Assembly (NCBI RefSeq): GCF_002014855.1
Contig: NZ_MUYV01000001.1
Location: 536,609 to 600,608, forward strand
Origin: Moraxella porci DSM 25326
Lineage (GTDB): Bacteria; Pseudomonadota; Gammaproteobacteria; Pseudomonadales; Moraxellaceae
Direction of reading: 5' to 3'
DNA: 64,000 bases
This document shows, piece after piece, positions 9,516 through 20,000 of the stretch (its first letter is position 1; the number at the start of each line of letters is the position of its first letter). The notes beneath the pieces were generated by a model. The model was not told the DNA's origin. It saw only the letters and a program-made list of their open reading frames with translations, and did not search any database. Made by a program: the position numbers and the translations under genes.

Positions 9516-10457
9516 TTATTCATCTTTTTCAAGAAGTGCATCCACAAATTCTTTTGGCTCAAAGGGCTGTAAGTCATCGATGCCCTCGCCCACACCGATA
9601 AAGCGAATTGGAATGTCGGTATTTTGGGCGATATTAAACACCACGCCACCTTTGGCCGTACCATCAAGCTTCGTGATGCTGATGCCTGTCAGATTGACAG
9701 CTTCACTAAATACCTGCACTTGGTTGATGGCGTTTTGACCTGTACCAGCATCAAGCACAATCATTGTCTCATGCGGTGCGGTTTCGTCGGCTTTTTTCAT
9801 CACGCGGACGACTTTTTCGAGCTCTGCCATCAGATGTGTCTTATTCTGTAGGCGACCTGCGGTATCAGCGATGAGTACATCAATGCCTTTGGCACGAGCC
9901 GACTGCATCGCATCAAAAATCACCGATGCACTGTCCGAACCATGACCTTGTGCCACCACTGGGATATTGTTCCGCTCACCCCAAATCTGTAGCTGTTCAG
10001 TCGCAGCAGCACGAAATGTATCGCCAGCTGCGAGCATCACTGATTTGCCTTCACCTTGCAAACGCTTGGCAAGCTTACCGATGGTTGTGGTTTTGCCCAC
10101 GCCATTGACCCCCACCATCAAAATCACATACGGCTTTTTGGCGGTATCAATCTCAAGCGGTTTCACCTTGGGTGCCAAAATATCGTGTAGTTCAGATTTG
10201 AGTGCCTTATACAGCGAATGCGAATAAATCAAATCACCACGAGCGGTCTGCTCGGTAAGATTTTTGATGATGCGATTGGTGGCATTGACGCCGATGTCGG
10301 CGACCAACAGCTGATCTTCGACTTCCTCAAGCAGTTCATCATCGATCTCTTTGCCACCCACCAAGACATTGACCAAACCTTCGGACAGATTCTTGCTAGA
10401 CTTGGCAAGTCCTGCTTTCATACGGGCAAACCAGCCGCCTTGTTCGTTTTCGCTCAT
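9516..10457 (-). CDS. ftsY: signal recognition particle receptor FtsY
   Basis: FtsY is the SRP receptor GTPase that docks ribosome-nascent-chain/SRP complexes at the inner membrane. The 313-residue protein has the NG domain: an N-domain helical part (ELLEEVEDQLLVADIG), the G1 motif GVNGVGKTTTIGKLA, the DTAGRLQNK G3 region, TKLDGTAKGG (G4) and the C-terminal GVGEGIDDLQPF. The acidic A domain is very short compared with E. coli FtsY, as in several relatives. It stands alone on the minus strand between two terminators. Confidence 0.97.
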   Translation of the reverse strand: MSENEQGGWFARMKAGLAKSSKNLSEGLVNVLVGGKEIDDELLEEVEDQLLVADIGVNATNRIIKNLTEQTARGDLIYSHSLYKALKSELHDILAPKVKPLEIDTAKKPYVILMVGVNGVGKTTTIGKLAKRLQGEGKSVMLAAGDTFRAAATEQLQIWGERNNIPVVAQGHGSDSASVIFDAMQSARAKGIDVLIADTAGRLQNKTHLMAELEKVVRVMKKADETAPHETMIVLDAGTGQNAINQVQVFSEAVNLTGISITKLDGTAKGGVVFNIAQNTDIPIRFIGVGEGIDDLQPFEPKEFVDALLEKDE

Positions 10458-10547
10458 AAGTTGCCTTTTTTTGATAAATTATAAATAGGATAACTATTCA
10501 ATAGATTACCGTGATTGTAGCACAGTTTGACAAAGATTTCACCCAAC

Positions 10548-10575
10548 AAAAAAGCTCTGATAACATCAGAGCTTT
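10548..10575 (-). terminator. rho-independent terminator after phoX
   Basis: On the minus strand AAAGCTCTGA pairs with TCAGAGCTTT around a 5-base loop, followed by a T run. It lies about 32 bp after the phoX stop. Confidence 0.85.
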
Positions 10576-10606
10576 GAATGGTAAATTTTGAATCAGTGTG
10601 ATTGAT

Positions 10607-12718
10607 TTATAGAGACTCACCCAAAATCACACCGCCATCATTTTTGGTGATCATCACGGTTGCTGAGCGTGGGATCTTACCACCTGCGACCGCACCCCAT
10701 GCCACATCAGGATGATCTTCGCCTGGATGCTGAATGTTGATAAACAAAGTCTTTAAGTCTGGTGTCATGGTGATGCCTGTGACTTCACAGCCTTTTGGAC
10801 CGACAAAGAATCGCTTGAGCGTGTCATCGCTTGCCATCATGCCGACAGGGGTATTTTTGCCCGTGGTGGTGCTGACGATTTTGCCATCACCGACACGATT
10901 TGGCAAGGCGGCGAGTAGCATACAGTTGGTGGTCTCGGTATAAGCACCATCATCAGTCTGAATCCACAGTACGCCGCGTGGGTCGAAGTATAGACCATCT
11001 GGTGATGACAGATCATTGTCAGCACTTAAGTTTGACAAGTTCTGCTCGGTCAAATCATTTGGCGCGGCAAACAGATACACATCCCAATTAAAGCGAGTGG
11101 CGGTGTGATCGCCGTTTTGTTCATGCCAGCGGATGATATGCCCATGCTGATTACCCTTGTCATTATAGCTTCTTGGGTTGGCAGCATCGGTGGCATCAGT
11201 GCTGCGTTTTGAGTTGTTGGTCAAGGTGACATAGACCTCGCCTGTTATTGGGCTGACCGATACCCATTCAGGGCGATCCATCTTGGTTGCACCTAGTGCA
11301 TCGGCTGCTAGGCGTGCATGGATGACGATGTCGGCCTGGTCTTTGAAATTATAGTCCTTGTGCTTGACTGTATCCATCGCCAAGCGTCGCCATTCACCTG
11401 TGCCATCAGCATGGAATACCGCCACATACAGTGTGCCTTCGTTCATATATTTATCGCCAGCTTTTAGGCCTTTGCCGATGTCTTTTGGTGACCATACCGC
11501 CTTTGAGACGAATTTATAAATATATTCACCACGGGCATCATCCCCCATATAAAACACCACAGGCTTACCTGCCACAGGTGGGGCAAAAGCGCAGTTTTCA
11601 TGGGCAAAGCGGCCCAGGCTTGTGCGTTTGACCGCACGGGCTTGTGGGTTGAATGGGTCAATCTCAACGATATAACCAAAGGCATTAAAGCCATGGCGAT
11701 AGTCCTCATGTGCTGTTTTGCCACGAGCGGTGATGTCCCAGCGGCTAAATTCATCCGCCACCACGCCCTCTTTATCATCGGCCGTGTGCCACAGATAGCC
11801 ACCGCCTGTGCTGTTTTCTTTTAGGCCATAGCGAGCCAGTGCGATATCAGCTTGTTTGCCGATGATGTCTTTATCTTCACCACGCGCAAAGACATTCAAG
11901 AAATTCTCTTCGGTGGTCAAAAAAGTCCCCCAAGGTGACATCCCTGCACCGCATTCATTATTGATGCCCCAAGTGGTTTTGCCTTTTTTGTCAAACTTAG
12001 TCTGCACCAGATCATGACCGCTTGCCACGCCTGCCAAAGTCACTGCTGAATTACTGGTATGGCGTTTATTAAAGCGAGAATTTTTCACCAGCTCAAATTG
12101 ACCATTATTTTTGCGGACTAGTTCCACCACAGACACGCCATGAGCGTGAGCATCGCGACGCACATCCATAGCAAGGCGTTTTTTGCGATAAATTGGTGCG
12201 GCATTGGCATCCTCCTGTGTGTACATCCCCATTGGATGTAGGTTATCATTGGTATATTCATGATTGATGGCGAGTAGGCCACGATTGGACTGATTGGCAT
12301 CATATTTGCCACCCGTCATACCAAAAAAGTGCATCCCGTCGTGGTTATCGCCCATGCGATACATAAATGACTCGCCAGAATGCTGACGGTCATCACGAAA
12401 CGCCTCAATACCATCGACGAGTGGCTCACCTAGGTGCAAAAATGCCTTGGCGGTATAGCCTTCAGCGACCACCATCTCATTGCCTGTATAATGCGGTACG
12501 GCTTTGAATTTTAGGCTGGTTGGGCGAGCAAGATTGGTGGTAGCGTTCGCAAATGCTGTATTGCCAAGCAGTGGCAATGAGCCGAACATCGCCGCTGCGG
12601 TCAAGCCTGCCCCGCCTTTTAGCACGGTGCGACGAGAGACCGCCTTGTCCAGAATGTCGCTAAAAACTGGGTTTTGGCTTGGGTTTGAATCTTCGATATA
12701 ATCATGCGGATGCATCAT
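10607..12718 (-). CDS. phoX: PhoX-family alkaline phosphatase (DUF839), Tat-exported
   Basis: PhoX phosphatases are calcium/iron metalloenzymes that release phosphate from organic esters in the periplasm. The 703-residue protein has a twin-arginine signal (SRRTVLKGGAGLTAAAMFG, about residues 28-46), consistent with folding and metal loading before export. The body matches the family (LAINHEYTND, NECGAGMSPWGTFLTTEENF, YIVEIDPFNP, SPDGLYFDPRGVLWIQTDDG, NIQHPGEDHPD). The ATG at 12718 has a GGAA ribosome site about 10 bp upstream. A four-repeat Pho box lies 72-111 bp upstream, so induction by PhoB under phosphate starvation is expected. The gene is flanked by its own terminator and has no operon partner. 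Confidence 0.93.
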   Translation of the reverse strand: MMHPHDYIEDSNPSQNPVFSDILDKAVSRRTVLKGGAGLTAAAMFGSLPLLGNTAFANATTNLARPTSLKFKAVPHYTGNEMVVAEGYTAKAFLHLGEPLVDGIEAFRDDRQHSGESFMYRMGDNHDGMHFFGMTGGKYDANQSNRGLLAINHEYTNDNLHPMGMYTQEDANAAPIYRKKRLAMDVRRDAHAHGVSVVELVRKNNGQFELVKNSRFNKRHTSNSAVTLAGVASGHDLVQTKFDKKGKTTWGINNECGAGMSPWGTFLTTEENFLNVFARGEDKDIIGKQADIALARYGLKENSTGGGYLWHTADDKEGVVADEFSRWDITARGKTAHEDYRHGFNAFGYIVEIDPFNPQARAVKRTSLGRFAHENCAFAPPVAGKPVVFYMGDDARGEYIYKFVSKAVWSPKDIGKGLKAGDKYMNEGTLYVAVFHADGTGEWRRLAMDTVKHKDYNFKDQADIVIHARLAADALGATKMDRPEWVSVSPITGEVYVTLTNNSKRSTDATDAANPRSYNDKGNQHGHIIRWHEQNGDHTATRFNWDVYLFAAPNDLTEQNLSNLSADNDLSSPDGLYFDPRGVLWIQTDDGAYTETTNCMLLAALPNRVGDGKIVSTTTGKNTPVGMMASDDTLKRFFVGPKGCEVTGITMTPDLKTLFINIQHPGEDHPDVAWGAVAGGKIPRSATVMITKNDGGVILGESL

Positions 12719-13029
12719 GGTTATTTTCCTTGTGCTGGCTCAGCAAAAGCTGGCTTAGTGTGATTTGATGGGCATTGTATCAACGACGCATGACAAAAAA
12801 GTGACCGATACATGACAGCTTGATGACATTTTTAATGGCAAAATAACCACATCGCTTGGCAGTTTGCCTTGCAAGTTAGCAACATCAACCAAGTTTTGCC
12901 AACTGTAGTACTAATGCAACTTTGATAAATGCAGGCTGTGTTTTTTCACAAAATTCTTTATAATACCTATCAATGCTCAATGACCTCCCTTGTCATCTGG
13001 CCTCTTCATTAAATAAATAAAGGAAAGTT
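12719..13029. other. divergent promoter region between phoX and the M16 peptidase pair
   Basis: A 311-bp non-coding region. The phoX side carries the Pho box listed separately and a TACAAT -10 candidate at 12774-12779 on the minus strand. The other side has a CTTTATAATACC -10 candidate near 12956-12967 and an AGGAAAG ribosome site before the ATG at 13030. No further structure is seen. Confidence 0.55.
12790..12829 (-). promoter_or_regulatory. double Pho box (PhoB binding site) upstream of phoX
   Basis: Four 7-base direct repeats related to CTGTCAT sit at exact 11-bp steps. On the plus strand they start at 12790 (ATGACAA), 12801 (GTGACCG), 12812 (ATGACAG) and 12823 (ATGACAT), with 4-base AT-rich spacers. 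This is the arrangement recognised by PhoB dimers. The innermost repeat ends about 10 bp before a TACAAT -10 element, as in PhoB-activated promoters where the box replaces the -35. Confidence 0.85.
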
Positions 13030-14415
13030 ATGAAATTAAGCCCCTTGGCGCTTAGCCTTATCACCGCGATTTCTGTCAGCGCCTGCCACAGCGTGCCAAA
13101 TCACAGCGCACCGACAGTTGATGAACCCCCTACCAAACCAATCCATCAGCCAAGCCAGCATCTCATCACTCATACCTTGGATAATGGGTTAACAGTCATC
13201 ATCAAACCCGATACGCGCGCGCCGATTGTGATGACGCAGATCTGGTATGATGTCGGCAGTAGTGATGAGCCTGTGGGCAAAGGCGGTATGTCGCATTTTT
13301 TAGAACACATGATGTTCAAGGATGCCAAAGGGATCAGCAGTCATGATTATCAACGATTGATCAGTCATTTTGGTGGGGATATTAATGCCTTTACCAGCAG
13401 CGAATACACGGCCTATTATGAAAGTCTGCCTGCCAATCAGTATCCTTTGGCCTTACAAATTGAAGCCAATCGCATGACCAACCTCATCTTAACGCCTGAG
13501 GAAGTCGCCACCGAAAAAGAAGTCATCAAAGAAGAGCGCCGACTGCGTACTGATGATAATCCGATGGCTAAGGCGTATGAAGAATTTTTGGCGGCAGCAT
13601 TGCCAGATTCGCCTTTGGGTCGGCCTGTGATCGGCAGTATGGCAGACATCGATGGCTTGAGCTTGGATGATTTGCAGGCGTGGTATGACAAGTGGTATGC
13701 GCCCAATAATGCCACTTTGGTCATGGTCGGTGACATTGATGCCGATGAGGCGATGATTTGGGTTAAAAAGTACTTTGGCCACCTAAAGCCCGCCAGCCTC
13801 CCCAAGCGCACTCGCCCCACTCACGCGACCCACCGAGGCTATCAGCAGCTGACTAGCCATCAATCAGTTCAAGTTCCCAGTCTTATCATGGGCTTTAATG
13901 TACCAACACTAGGCAGTGGCGATGCCAAACAGGCGCATGCTTTATCCTTATTGGCAGACATTGCCGATGGCGGACTGTCGGCACGCTTTGAACATCGACT
14001 GATCCGACAGATGCAGCTATTAAACAGCGTCAGCATCAGCTATGATATGCTCTCAAAAGGCGATGGCTTATTTATGATCAGCGCCACACCCCGAGACGGC
14101 GTGACCTTGGCTGATGCCGAAGCCGCCATCATGACGGTGCTGTCAGAGATTTATGAAGGTCAGATCAGTGATCAAGAACTGGCGCGCGCCCGAACAGGCT
14201 TATTATCCTCATTAACTTTTTCTGCTGATAGCATCGATAACCAAGCCATCACTTTGGGGTCGCTGGCCAGTTTGGGCTTGCCGCTAGATACCTTGGATCG
14301 CTTACCAAAAGACTTGGATACCATTAAAAAATCCGACATTCAAACCACAGGCAAGGCCTATTTGACCCAAGACAACCTGACCACCATGTATGTACTACCC
14401 AAAGCAGCACCATAA
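13030..14415 (+). CDS. M16 family zinc peptidase, catalytic subunit, lipoprotein
   Basis: A 461-residue M16B (pitrilysin-type) peptidase. The inverted zinc motif HFLEH lies at about residue 88-92 (GGMSHFLEHMMF), followed by the distal glutamate in ATEKEVIKEERR. The N-terminus is a lipoprotein signal with cysteine at about residue 19 (SVSAC-HSVPN), so the enzyme is likely anchored in the periplasm. It is followed 17 bp later by a second M16 protein that lacks the zinc motif, and together they should form the usual active/inactive heterodimer. Substrates are probably unfolded or small peptides, but none can be named. An AGGAAAG ribosome site supports the ATG at 13030. Confidence 0.9.
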   Translation: MKLSPLALSLITAISVSACHSVPNHSAPTVDEPPTKPIHQPSQHLITHTLDNGLTVIIKPDTRAPIVMTQIWYDVGSSDEPVGKGGMSHFLEHMMFKDAKGISSHDYQRLISHFGGDINAFTSSEYTAYYESLPANQYPLALQIEANRMTNLILTPEEVATEKEVIKEERRLRTDDNPMAKAYEEFLAAALPDSPLGRPVIGSMADIDGLSLDDLQAWYDKWYAPNNATLVMVGDIDADEAMIWVKKYFGHLKPASLPKRTRPTHATHRGYQQLTSHQSVQVPSLIMGFNVPTLGSGDAKQAHALSLLADIADGGLSARFEHRLIRQMQLLNSVSISYDMLSKGDGLFMISATPRDGVTLADAEAAIMTVLSEIYEGQISDQELARARTGLLSSLTFSADSIDNQAITLGSLASLGLPLDTLDRLPKDLDTIKKSDIQTTGKAYLTQDNLTTMYVLPKAAP

Positions 14416-14431
14416 CACACCACAGCCAGCC

Positions 14432-15901
14432 ATGTTATTGATGAAGAAACTTATGACAACACCTGCCCACACCCCAAAGCGTTTTATGCTATCTGCGCTA
14501 TTTACAGCCGTCACTTTGTTGACAGTCCAAGCCCATGCCACAAGCACACTGCCCACGCCTGTGCTTGCCGCCGACAGCATCATCGACAGTATCGATCGGC
14601 TAGGTCAGCTGACCATTGAGGTGCCAGCCACTCAATATTTTGAGACTGATCATGGTGTGCAAGTGGCGTTCACGCCCTTAACTGAGCTGCCAATCATCGA
14701 TGTCAGCTTGCATTTTGCGACCGATGCTGCGACCGATGGTTTGCCTGCCGGCACTGCCAACATGGTCGCTACCATGCTCACCCAAGGCAGTGGATCGCTG
14801 TCTGAAGATGCCTTTATCGAGGCCAGTGAGTCGCTTGGCATTGCACTATCTGCCAATGCCAGCAAAGATGGCCTGAGCCTCTCGATGCGCAGCTTATCCG
14901 ATGCTACCATAATCAATCAAGCCTCAGATTTGATGGCAATGGCCGTGAACCATCCCCGCTTCGATGCAGCGATCTTAAAACGCAATCAAGATCGACTAAG
15001 CCTAAGCCTGCGCCAACAGCAGCAAAATCCTGCTTATGTTGCCGCCCAAGCTTTCACCCAAGCCGTTTATGAGGGTCATCACTACGCCCATGCGATCAGT
15101 GGTAATGAATCAAGCCTACAAAGCATCACCACCGATGACCTTAAGCGCTTTACCGATCTGTATCTGCGCGCGCCTAATGCCACGCTTATCCTCACAGGAA
15201 ATTTGAGTCTTGATGAGGCAAAGAAGCTTGCTCACCGTCTCACCCAAGATTTGCCCAATCAAGGCACAAAACCAGTCAGCACAGCGATGCATAAAAAGCA
15301 CCAGCCGCGCCATATTCACATCGATCATGACAGCAGCCAAACCCAAATCATCATCGGCCATCTGACAGGCGCCCAAAAGATCGATGCTGCCAGTCGTCAG
15401 CACAGCAGTGATTTTGCTTTGGGTAATGAGGTTTTGGCTGGTGGGGATTTTAATGCCAGACTGATGAAGACGATTCGCGAACAAAAAGGTTATACCTACG
15501 GCATCTATGGCAATCTTGAGCAGTTAAAAGCAGCGGGCAGCTATGCGGTTCGTTTTTCGACCGATGGCCATTTGGCAGCAGAGGCGATCACCCAAACGCT
15601 GCAAATCATCAGCGATACGCTCGATCAAGGCATCAGCGAAGATGAGCTGGCTTTGGTGCGATTTGGCAATCAAAACGGCTTTGGTCAAACCTTTTCAAGC
15701 AATGCCAGCATCCATCGAACCATCAGCGCACTGACGATAGCAGGTTTTCCAAAGGATCATCTACAAACTCGGCCACAAAGACTGGATCGCGCGACCTTAG
15801 ACAGCGTCAATCACGCCCTAAAAAATACCATCACGCCCGATCAGTTCATCATCGTCACTGTCGGCAAAATCAAACCTGATCTTAGCCATTTATTTAAATA
15901 A
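14432..15901 (+). CDS. M16 family peptidase, non-catalytic partner subunit
   Basis: A 489-residue M16 protein whose N-terminal domain has GTANMVATMLTQG where the zinc motif HxxEH would be, so it cannot bind the catalytic zinc. It keeps the C-terminal substrate-binding block IREQKGYTYGIYGNL with the Arg/Tyr pair that completes the active site of the partner. A signal peptide (MLSALFTAVTLLTVQAHA) marks export to the periplasm. The frame opens at 14390, overlapping the first gene, but the ATG at 14432 or 14441 just before the signal fits better. It forms a two-gene operon with 13030-14415 and ends at a terminator. Confidence 0.88.
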   Translation: MLLMKKLMTTPAHTPKRFMLSALFTAVTLLTVQAHATSTLPTPVLAADSIIDSIDRLGQLTIEVPATQYFETDHGVQVAFTPLTELPIIDVSLHFATDAATDGLPAGTANMVATMLTQGSGSLSEDAFIEASESLGIALSANASKDGLSLSMRSLSDATIINQASDLMAMAVNHPRFDAAILKRNQDRLSLSLRQQQQNPAYVAAQAFTQAVYEGHHYAHAISGNESSLQSITTDDLKRFTDLYLRAPNATLILTGNLSLDEAKKLAHRLTQDLPNQGTKPVSTAMHKKHQPRHIHIDHDSSQTQIIIGHLTGAQKIDAASRQHSSDFALGNEVLAGGDFNARLMKTIREQKGYTYGIYGNLEQLKAAGSYAVRFSTDGHLAAEAITQTLQIISDTLDQGISEDELALVRFGNQNGFGQTFSSNASIHRTISALTIAGFPKDHLQTRPQRLDRATLDSVNHALKNTITPDQFIIVTVGKIKPDLSHLFK

Positions 15902-15924
15902 TGAAATCACTAACCAAGCTTGAT

Positions 15925-15957
15925 GCGATGGTATCAATACGATGCCATCGTTTTTTT
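15925..15957 (+). terminator. rho-independent terminator after the M16 pair
   Basis: CGATGG (15925-15930) with a further ATC pairs with GAT and CCATCG (15945-15950), followed by seven T. It lies between the converging M16 operon and the DUF1275 gene. Confidence 0.8.
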
Positions 15958-15965
15958 GCTTGGCA

Positions 15966-16700
15966 TCAGCGTGCATCACGGCGTTTACGACGCTTTTGTA
16001 GCAGCTTTAGGCGGGTTAAACGCTCAATTTGCTGATAAATTTTACCCATTTGATTATAAAACAGTGCTGCTACCAAGATCACCATGATGGGTAATAGCAT
16101 CGATAAATACCCCACTTGCATATACAGCAGCACCGCAACGATGCCCCCAATAAAAAACGCCCACCACAGCCCACTGTGCAAAATGATTCTTTTGATATTC
16201 ACCCGACGACCGACCAGCCAGTTACCCACCGCTGACCCCAAGTCCGAGGTAATGCCTGTCAAATGCGTGGTACGAATGACCGTGCCATGATAAGTAGCAA
16301 CCATTGAGTTTTGTAGGCCGCAGGCCATGGCAATCAGCATCTGCCCAATAAAATGATGCTCATCCAGATACATCCACAGACTTGCCGACAACAGCAGCAC
16401 CTCCAAGAGCATCGCATAGCCATAATGGCGGCCAATGTTCAGCTCACTTGAGCCGATGATCGCCCCGCTCAATACCGAACCAAGCCAAAACGATCCGATC
16501 GTAATCAATAATAGCTGAAAATTCAGCCAGTCACCTGCCATCATCGAGACGACAAATAAACTGACATTACCCGTCACATGCGAGGCAGAAATGTGCGTGA
16601 TGCCCATTAATGCCGTGGTATTCAATATCCCAGCACAAAAAGCCAGCACTACCGCACCGATCAGCACCCAAGTTGGGATATTCTCGCCCATGATTTTCAT
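15966..16700 (-). CDS. YoaK/DUF1275 family membrane protein
   Basis: A 244-residue integral membrane protein with six to seven hydrophobic segments. It shows the DUF1275 landmarks: NTTALMGITHISASHVTGNVS near the N-terminus and GLQNSMVATYHGTVIRTTHLTGITSDLG in the centre. The family is widespread, and no transported substrate is established. A strongly basic tail (RLKLLQKRRKRRDAR) ends the protein on the cytoplasmic side. It is a single minus-strand gene divergent from putA. Confidence 0.85.
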   Translation of the reverse strand: MKIMGENIPTWVLIGAVVLAFCAGILNTTALMGITHISASHVTGNVSLFVVSMMAGDWLNFQLLLITIGSFWLGSVLSGAIIGSSELNIGRHYGYAMLLEVLLLSASLWMYLDEHHFIGQMLIAMACGLQNSMVATYHGTVIRTTHLTGITSDLGSAVGNWLVGRRVNIKRIILHSGLWWAFFIGGIVAVLLYMQVGYLSMLLPIMVILVAALFYNQMGKIYQQIERLTRLKLLQKRRKRRDAR

Positions 16701-17078
16701 CGATTGCCTGCCTTATTTTCACTTGGCTAAGCTATTATTATAACATGAAGTTACAATACGGCAATAATTCCGAGCGCAGGTGGTCTTATCTGTGATTGGG
16801 TAGTATCACCTTAACAATAGATAAAAATTAGTTTGGTAGAATATTAATTAAAATTAACTGATGGCGCATCAAAGCAGGATAAAATCGCTTGATTTGTCTA
16901 ATAAAATATCCATTTCATAAAAGCGTCAATGATTTAGCAATTAAACTGATTTTATTATCATAAATTATCATCAAAACATCCAAAATACAGCCCAAATTTA
17001 GCTTGGTTTCTTATGTCTTCTGATATATAATTGCTATTTGTTGTATTTATGTTGTTCTTAGCCTAAGTGAGTTGTATC
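16701..17078. other. putA / DUF1275 intergenic region
   Basis: A 378-bp AT-rich non-coding region with divergent promoters. On the plus strand a TATAAT-like element (GATATATAATTG) lies near 17022-17033, about 50 bp before putA, and could be its -10. PutA here lacks the DNA-binding domain that would autoregulate this region, so a separate regulator is likely. I see no RNA gene. Confidence 0.5.
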
Positions 17079-20000
17079 ATGTTTCAATTTACCCAACCCC
17101 AAACCCCACTTCGTGACGCCATCACTGGTGCTTATCGTTTGGATGAAGTAACCGCCGTTTCTAATCTGTTAGCGACACTAAACTTTGATAACGCCCAAAA
17201 AGAGCAAATTAATGCTTTGGCGCGTCGTCTGATCACTCAAGTGCGCGCCGATCGTAGCAAATCTTCTGGCGTCGATGCATTGATGCAAGAATTTTCACTA
17301 TCGAGCGAAGAAGGTGTGGCGCTGATGTGTTTGGCTGAGTCGCTACTGCGCATCCCAGATACCGCCACGCGCGACCGACTCATCCAAGACAAGCTGTCTG
17401 ATGGCGACTGGAAAAGCCATGTGGGTAATAGCCCATCGATGTTCGTCAACGCAGCAGCGTGGGGCTTGGTGCTGACAGGTAAACTGACTCAGCCAACCAC
17501 AGGCGGTCTGGGCTCGGCACTGACACGCGTCCTACAAAAAGGCGGTGCGCCATTCATCCGCGCTGGTGTCAATCATGCGATGAAAATCCTAGGTAAGCAA
17601 TTCGTCACAGGTCAGACCATTGAAGAGGCTCTGTCTAATGGCAAAGAGCGCGAAAAATTAGGCTATCGTTTCAGCTTTGACATGCTTGGTGAAGCGGCGA
17701 TGACTGCCGAAGATGCCGACCGCTACTATCAAGACTATGTCACTGCCATTCACGCCATCGGCAAAGATGCCAAAGGCCGCGGTGTTTATGATGGCAATGG
17801 CATTTCAGTCAAATTATCAGCCATTCACCCACGCTATTTCCGCGCGCAGCATGAGCGTGTGATGACCGAACTTTTGCCACGACTAAAAGCGCTATTCGTT
17901 TTGGCCAAAGAATATGACATCGGTCTAAACATCGATGCTGAAGAAGCCAACCGACTTGAGCTGTCATTGGATCTGATGGAAAAACTGGTCAGCGATCCAG
18001 ACCTTCAGGGTTTTAACGGCATCGGCTTTGTGGTTCAAGCCTACCAAAAACGCTGCCCATATGTCATCGATTTTCTGATCGATTTGGCGCGTCGCAATAA
18101 TCAGCGCTTGATGATTCGCTTGGTAAAAGGCGCTTATTGGGACAGCGAGATCAAATGGGCGCAAGTCGATGGCTTGGATGGCTACCCTGTATATACTCGT
18201 AAAGTACATACCGATGTGTCATATTTGGCCTGCGCACAGAAGCTTTTGGCCGCTCAAGATGCGATCTTCCCACAATTTGCCACCCATAACGCCCAAAGTC
18301 TGGCCACCATCTATGAGATGGGCAAGGATAAAGATTTTGAATTCCAATGCCTACATGGTATGGGTGAAACCCTATACGATCAAGTTGTCGGCGAAAAGAA
18401 TCTGGGCCGTCGCGTACGCATCTATGCCCCTGTCGGTACTCACAAGACTTTGTTGGCATATCTGGTGCGTCGCCTACTTGAAAATGGCGCCAACTCATCA
18501 TTCGTCAACCGCATCGTCGATGAAGATGTCAGCATTGATGAGCTGATCGAATCACCGATTGATATTGTCAATGCCACTGGCATCTCGCCAAATCCATTGA
18601 CGCCACCACCGCGTCGCATTTATGGCGAGCGTGATAACTCATTTGGCTTGGATTTGAGTAACGAACATGTACTTGCCAAACTACAAGACAATATGCAGGC
18701 AGCTTGTGATATCGCCTTTGAGGTAAGCTCTTTGACAGCTGGCACTGTCGCGCATCAGCCAGCCCACGCTGTCTTAAACCCAGCAGATCATCGCGATGTC
18801 GTCGGTCAAGTATCGTTCATCGATGCCAACAGCATCCGCGATGTGATCAGTGTATCGCTGAATGCTCAGCATGCATGGCGTACCGTGTCACCTGCACAGC
18901 GAGCTGCGATGTTGCGCCGCTTTGCCGATTTGATGGAAGAGCCTGCACGCATGTCACTACTAATGATGGTGGCTGTTCGTGAAGCTGGTAAAACACTACT
19001 GAACGCCATCGCCGAAGTCCGTGAAGCCATCGATTTTTGCCGTTATTATGCTGATGAAACAGAGCGCCTGAACCTATCAAACCCTGTGGGTACTGTGGTT
19101 GCGATCAGCCCTTGGAACTTCCCACTGGCGATCTTTGTTGGTGAGGTGGTATCAGCTTTGGCGGCTGGCAACACCGTGGTCGCAAAACCAGCCGAACAAA
19201 CCAGCCTAATCGCGCATTTGGCGGTATCTTGGCTGCATGAATCTGGCGTCCCAACCGATGTGCTTCAGTTGGTGCTGGGTGCAGGTGATGTGGGTGCAGC
19301 ACTGACCTCTGATGAGCGCATTGATGGCGTGATCTTCACAGGTTCTACCGATGTCGCTAAGCGCATCAACAAGCTACTGGCTGCTCGCACTGATAATCCA
19401 GTATTGATCGCTGAGACCGGTGGTATGAATGCCATGATTGTGGACAGCACGGCACTGCCTGAGCAGGTATGTATCGATGTACTGGCCTCAGCATTTGACT
19501 CAGCAGGTCAGCGCTGTTCAGCCCTACGCATCCTATGCGTTCAAGAAGACATCGCCGATCACATGGTCGAGATGATCAAAGGCGCGATGGATGAGTTGGT
19601 GGTCAATAACCCTGCGGCACTCTCTACCGATGTGGGTCCTGTTATCGATGCTGAAGCCCAAGAAAACTTGCTTAATCACATCAATAACCTTAAACAAATC
19701 GCACCATATCATGAAGTCGCGATTCGTTCAGATGCCCCAAATTCTACTTTTGTTGCACCGATCATGTTTGAACTAAAAGATCTGTCACAACTGAAAAAAG
19801 AAGTGTTTGGCCCTGTACTACATGTGGTGCGTTTTGCCGCACATGAGTTGGATGATTTGATCGATAATATCAACAAAAAAGGCTACGCGTTAACCCACGG
19901 TATTCACAGTCGTATCGATAGCACCATCGAGCACATCACCGACCGCATCGAAGCTGGTAATGTCTATATTAACCGCAACATCGTGGGTGCTGTCGTCGGC

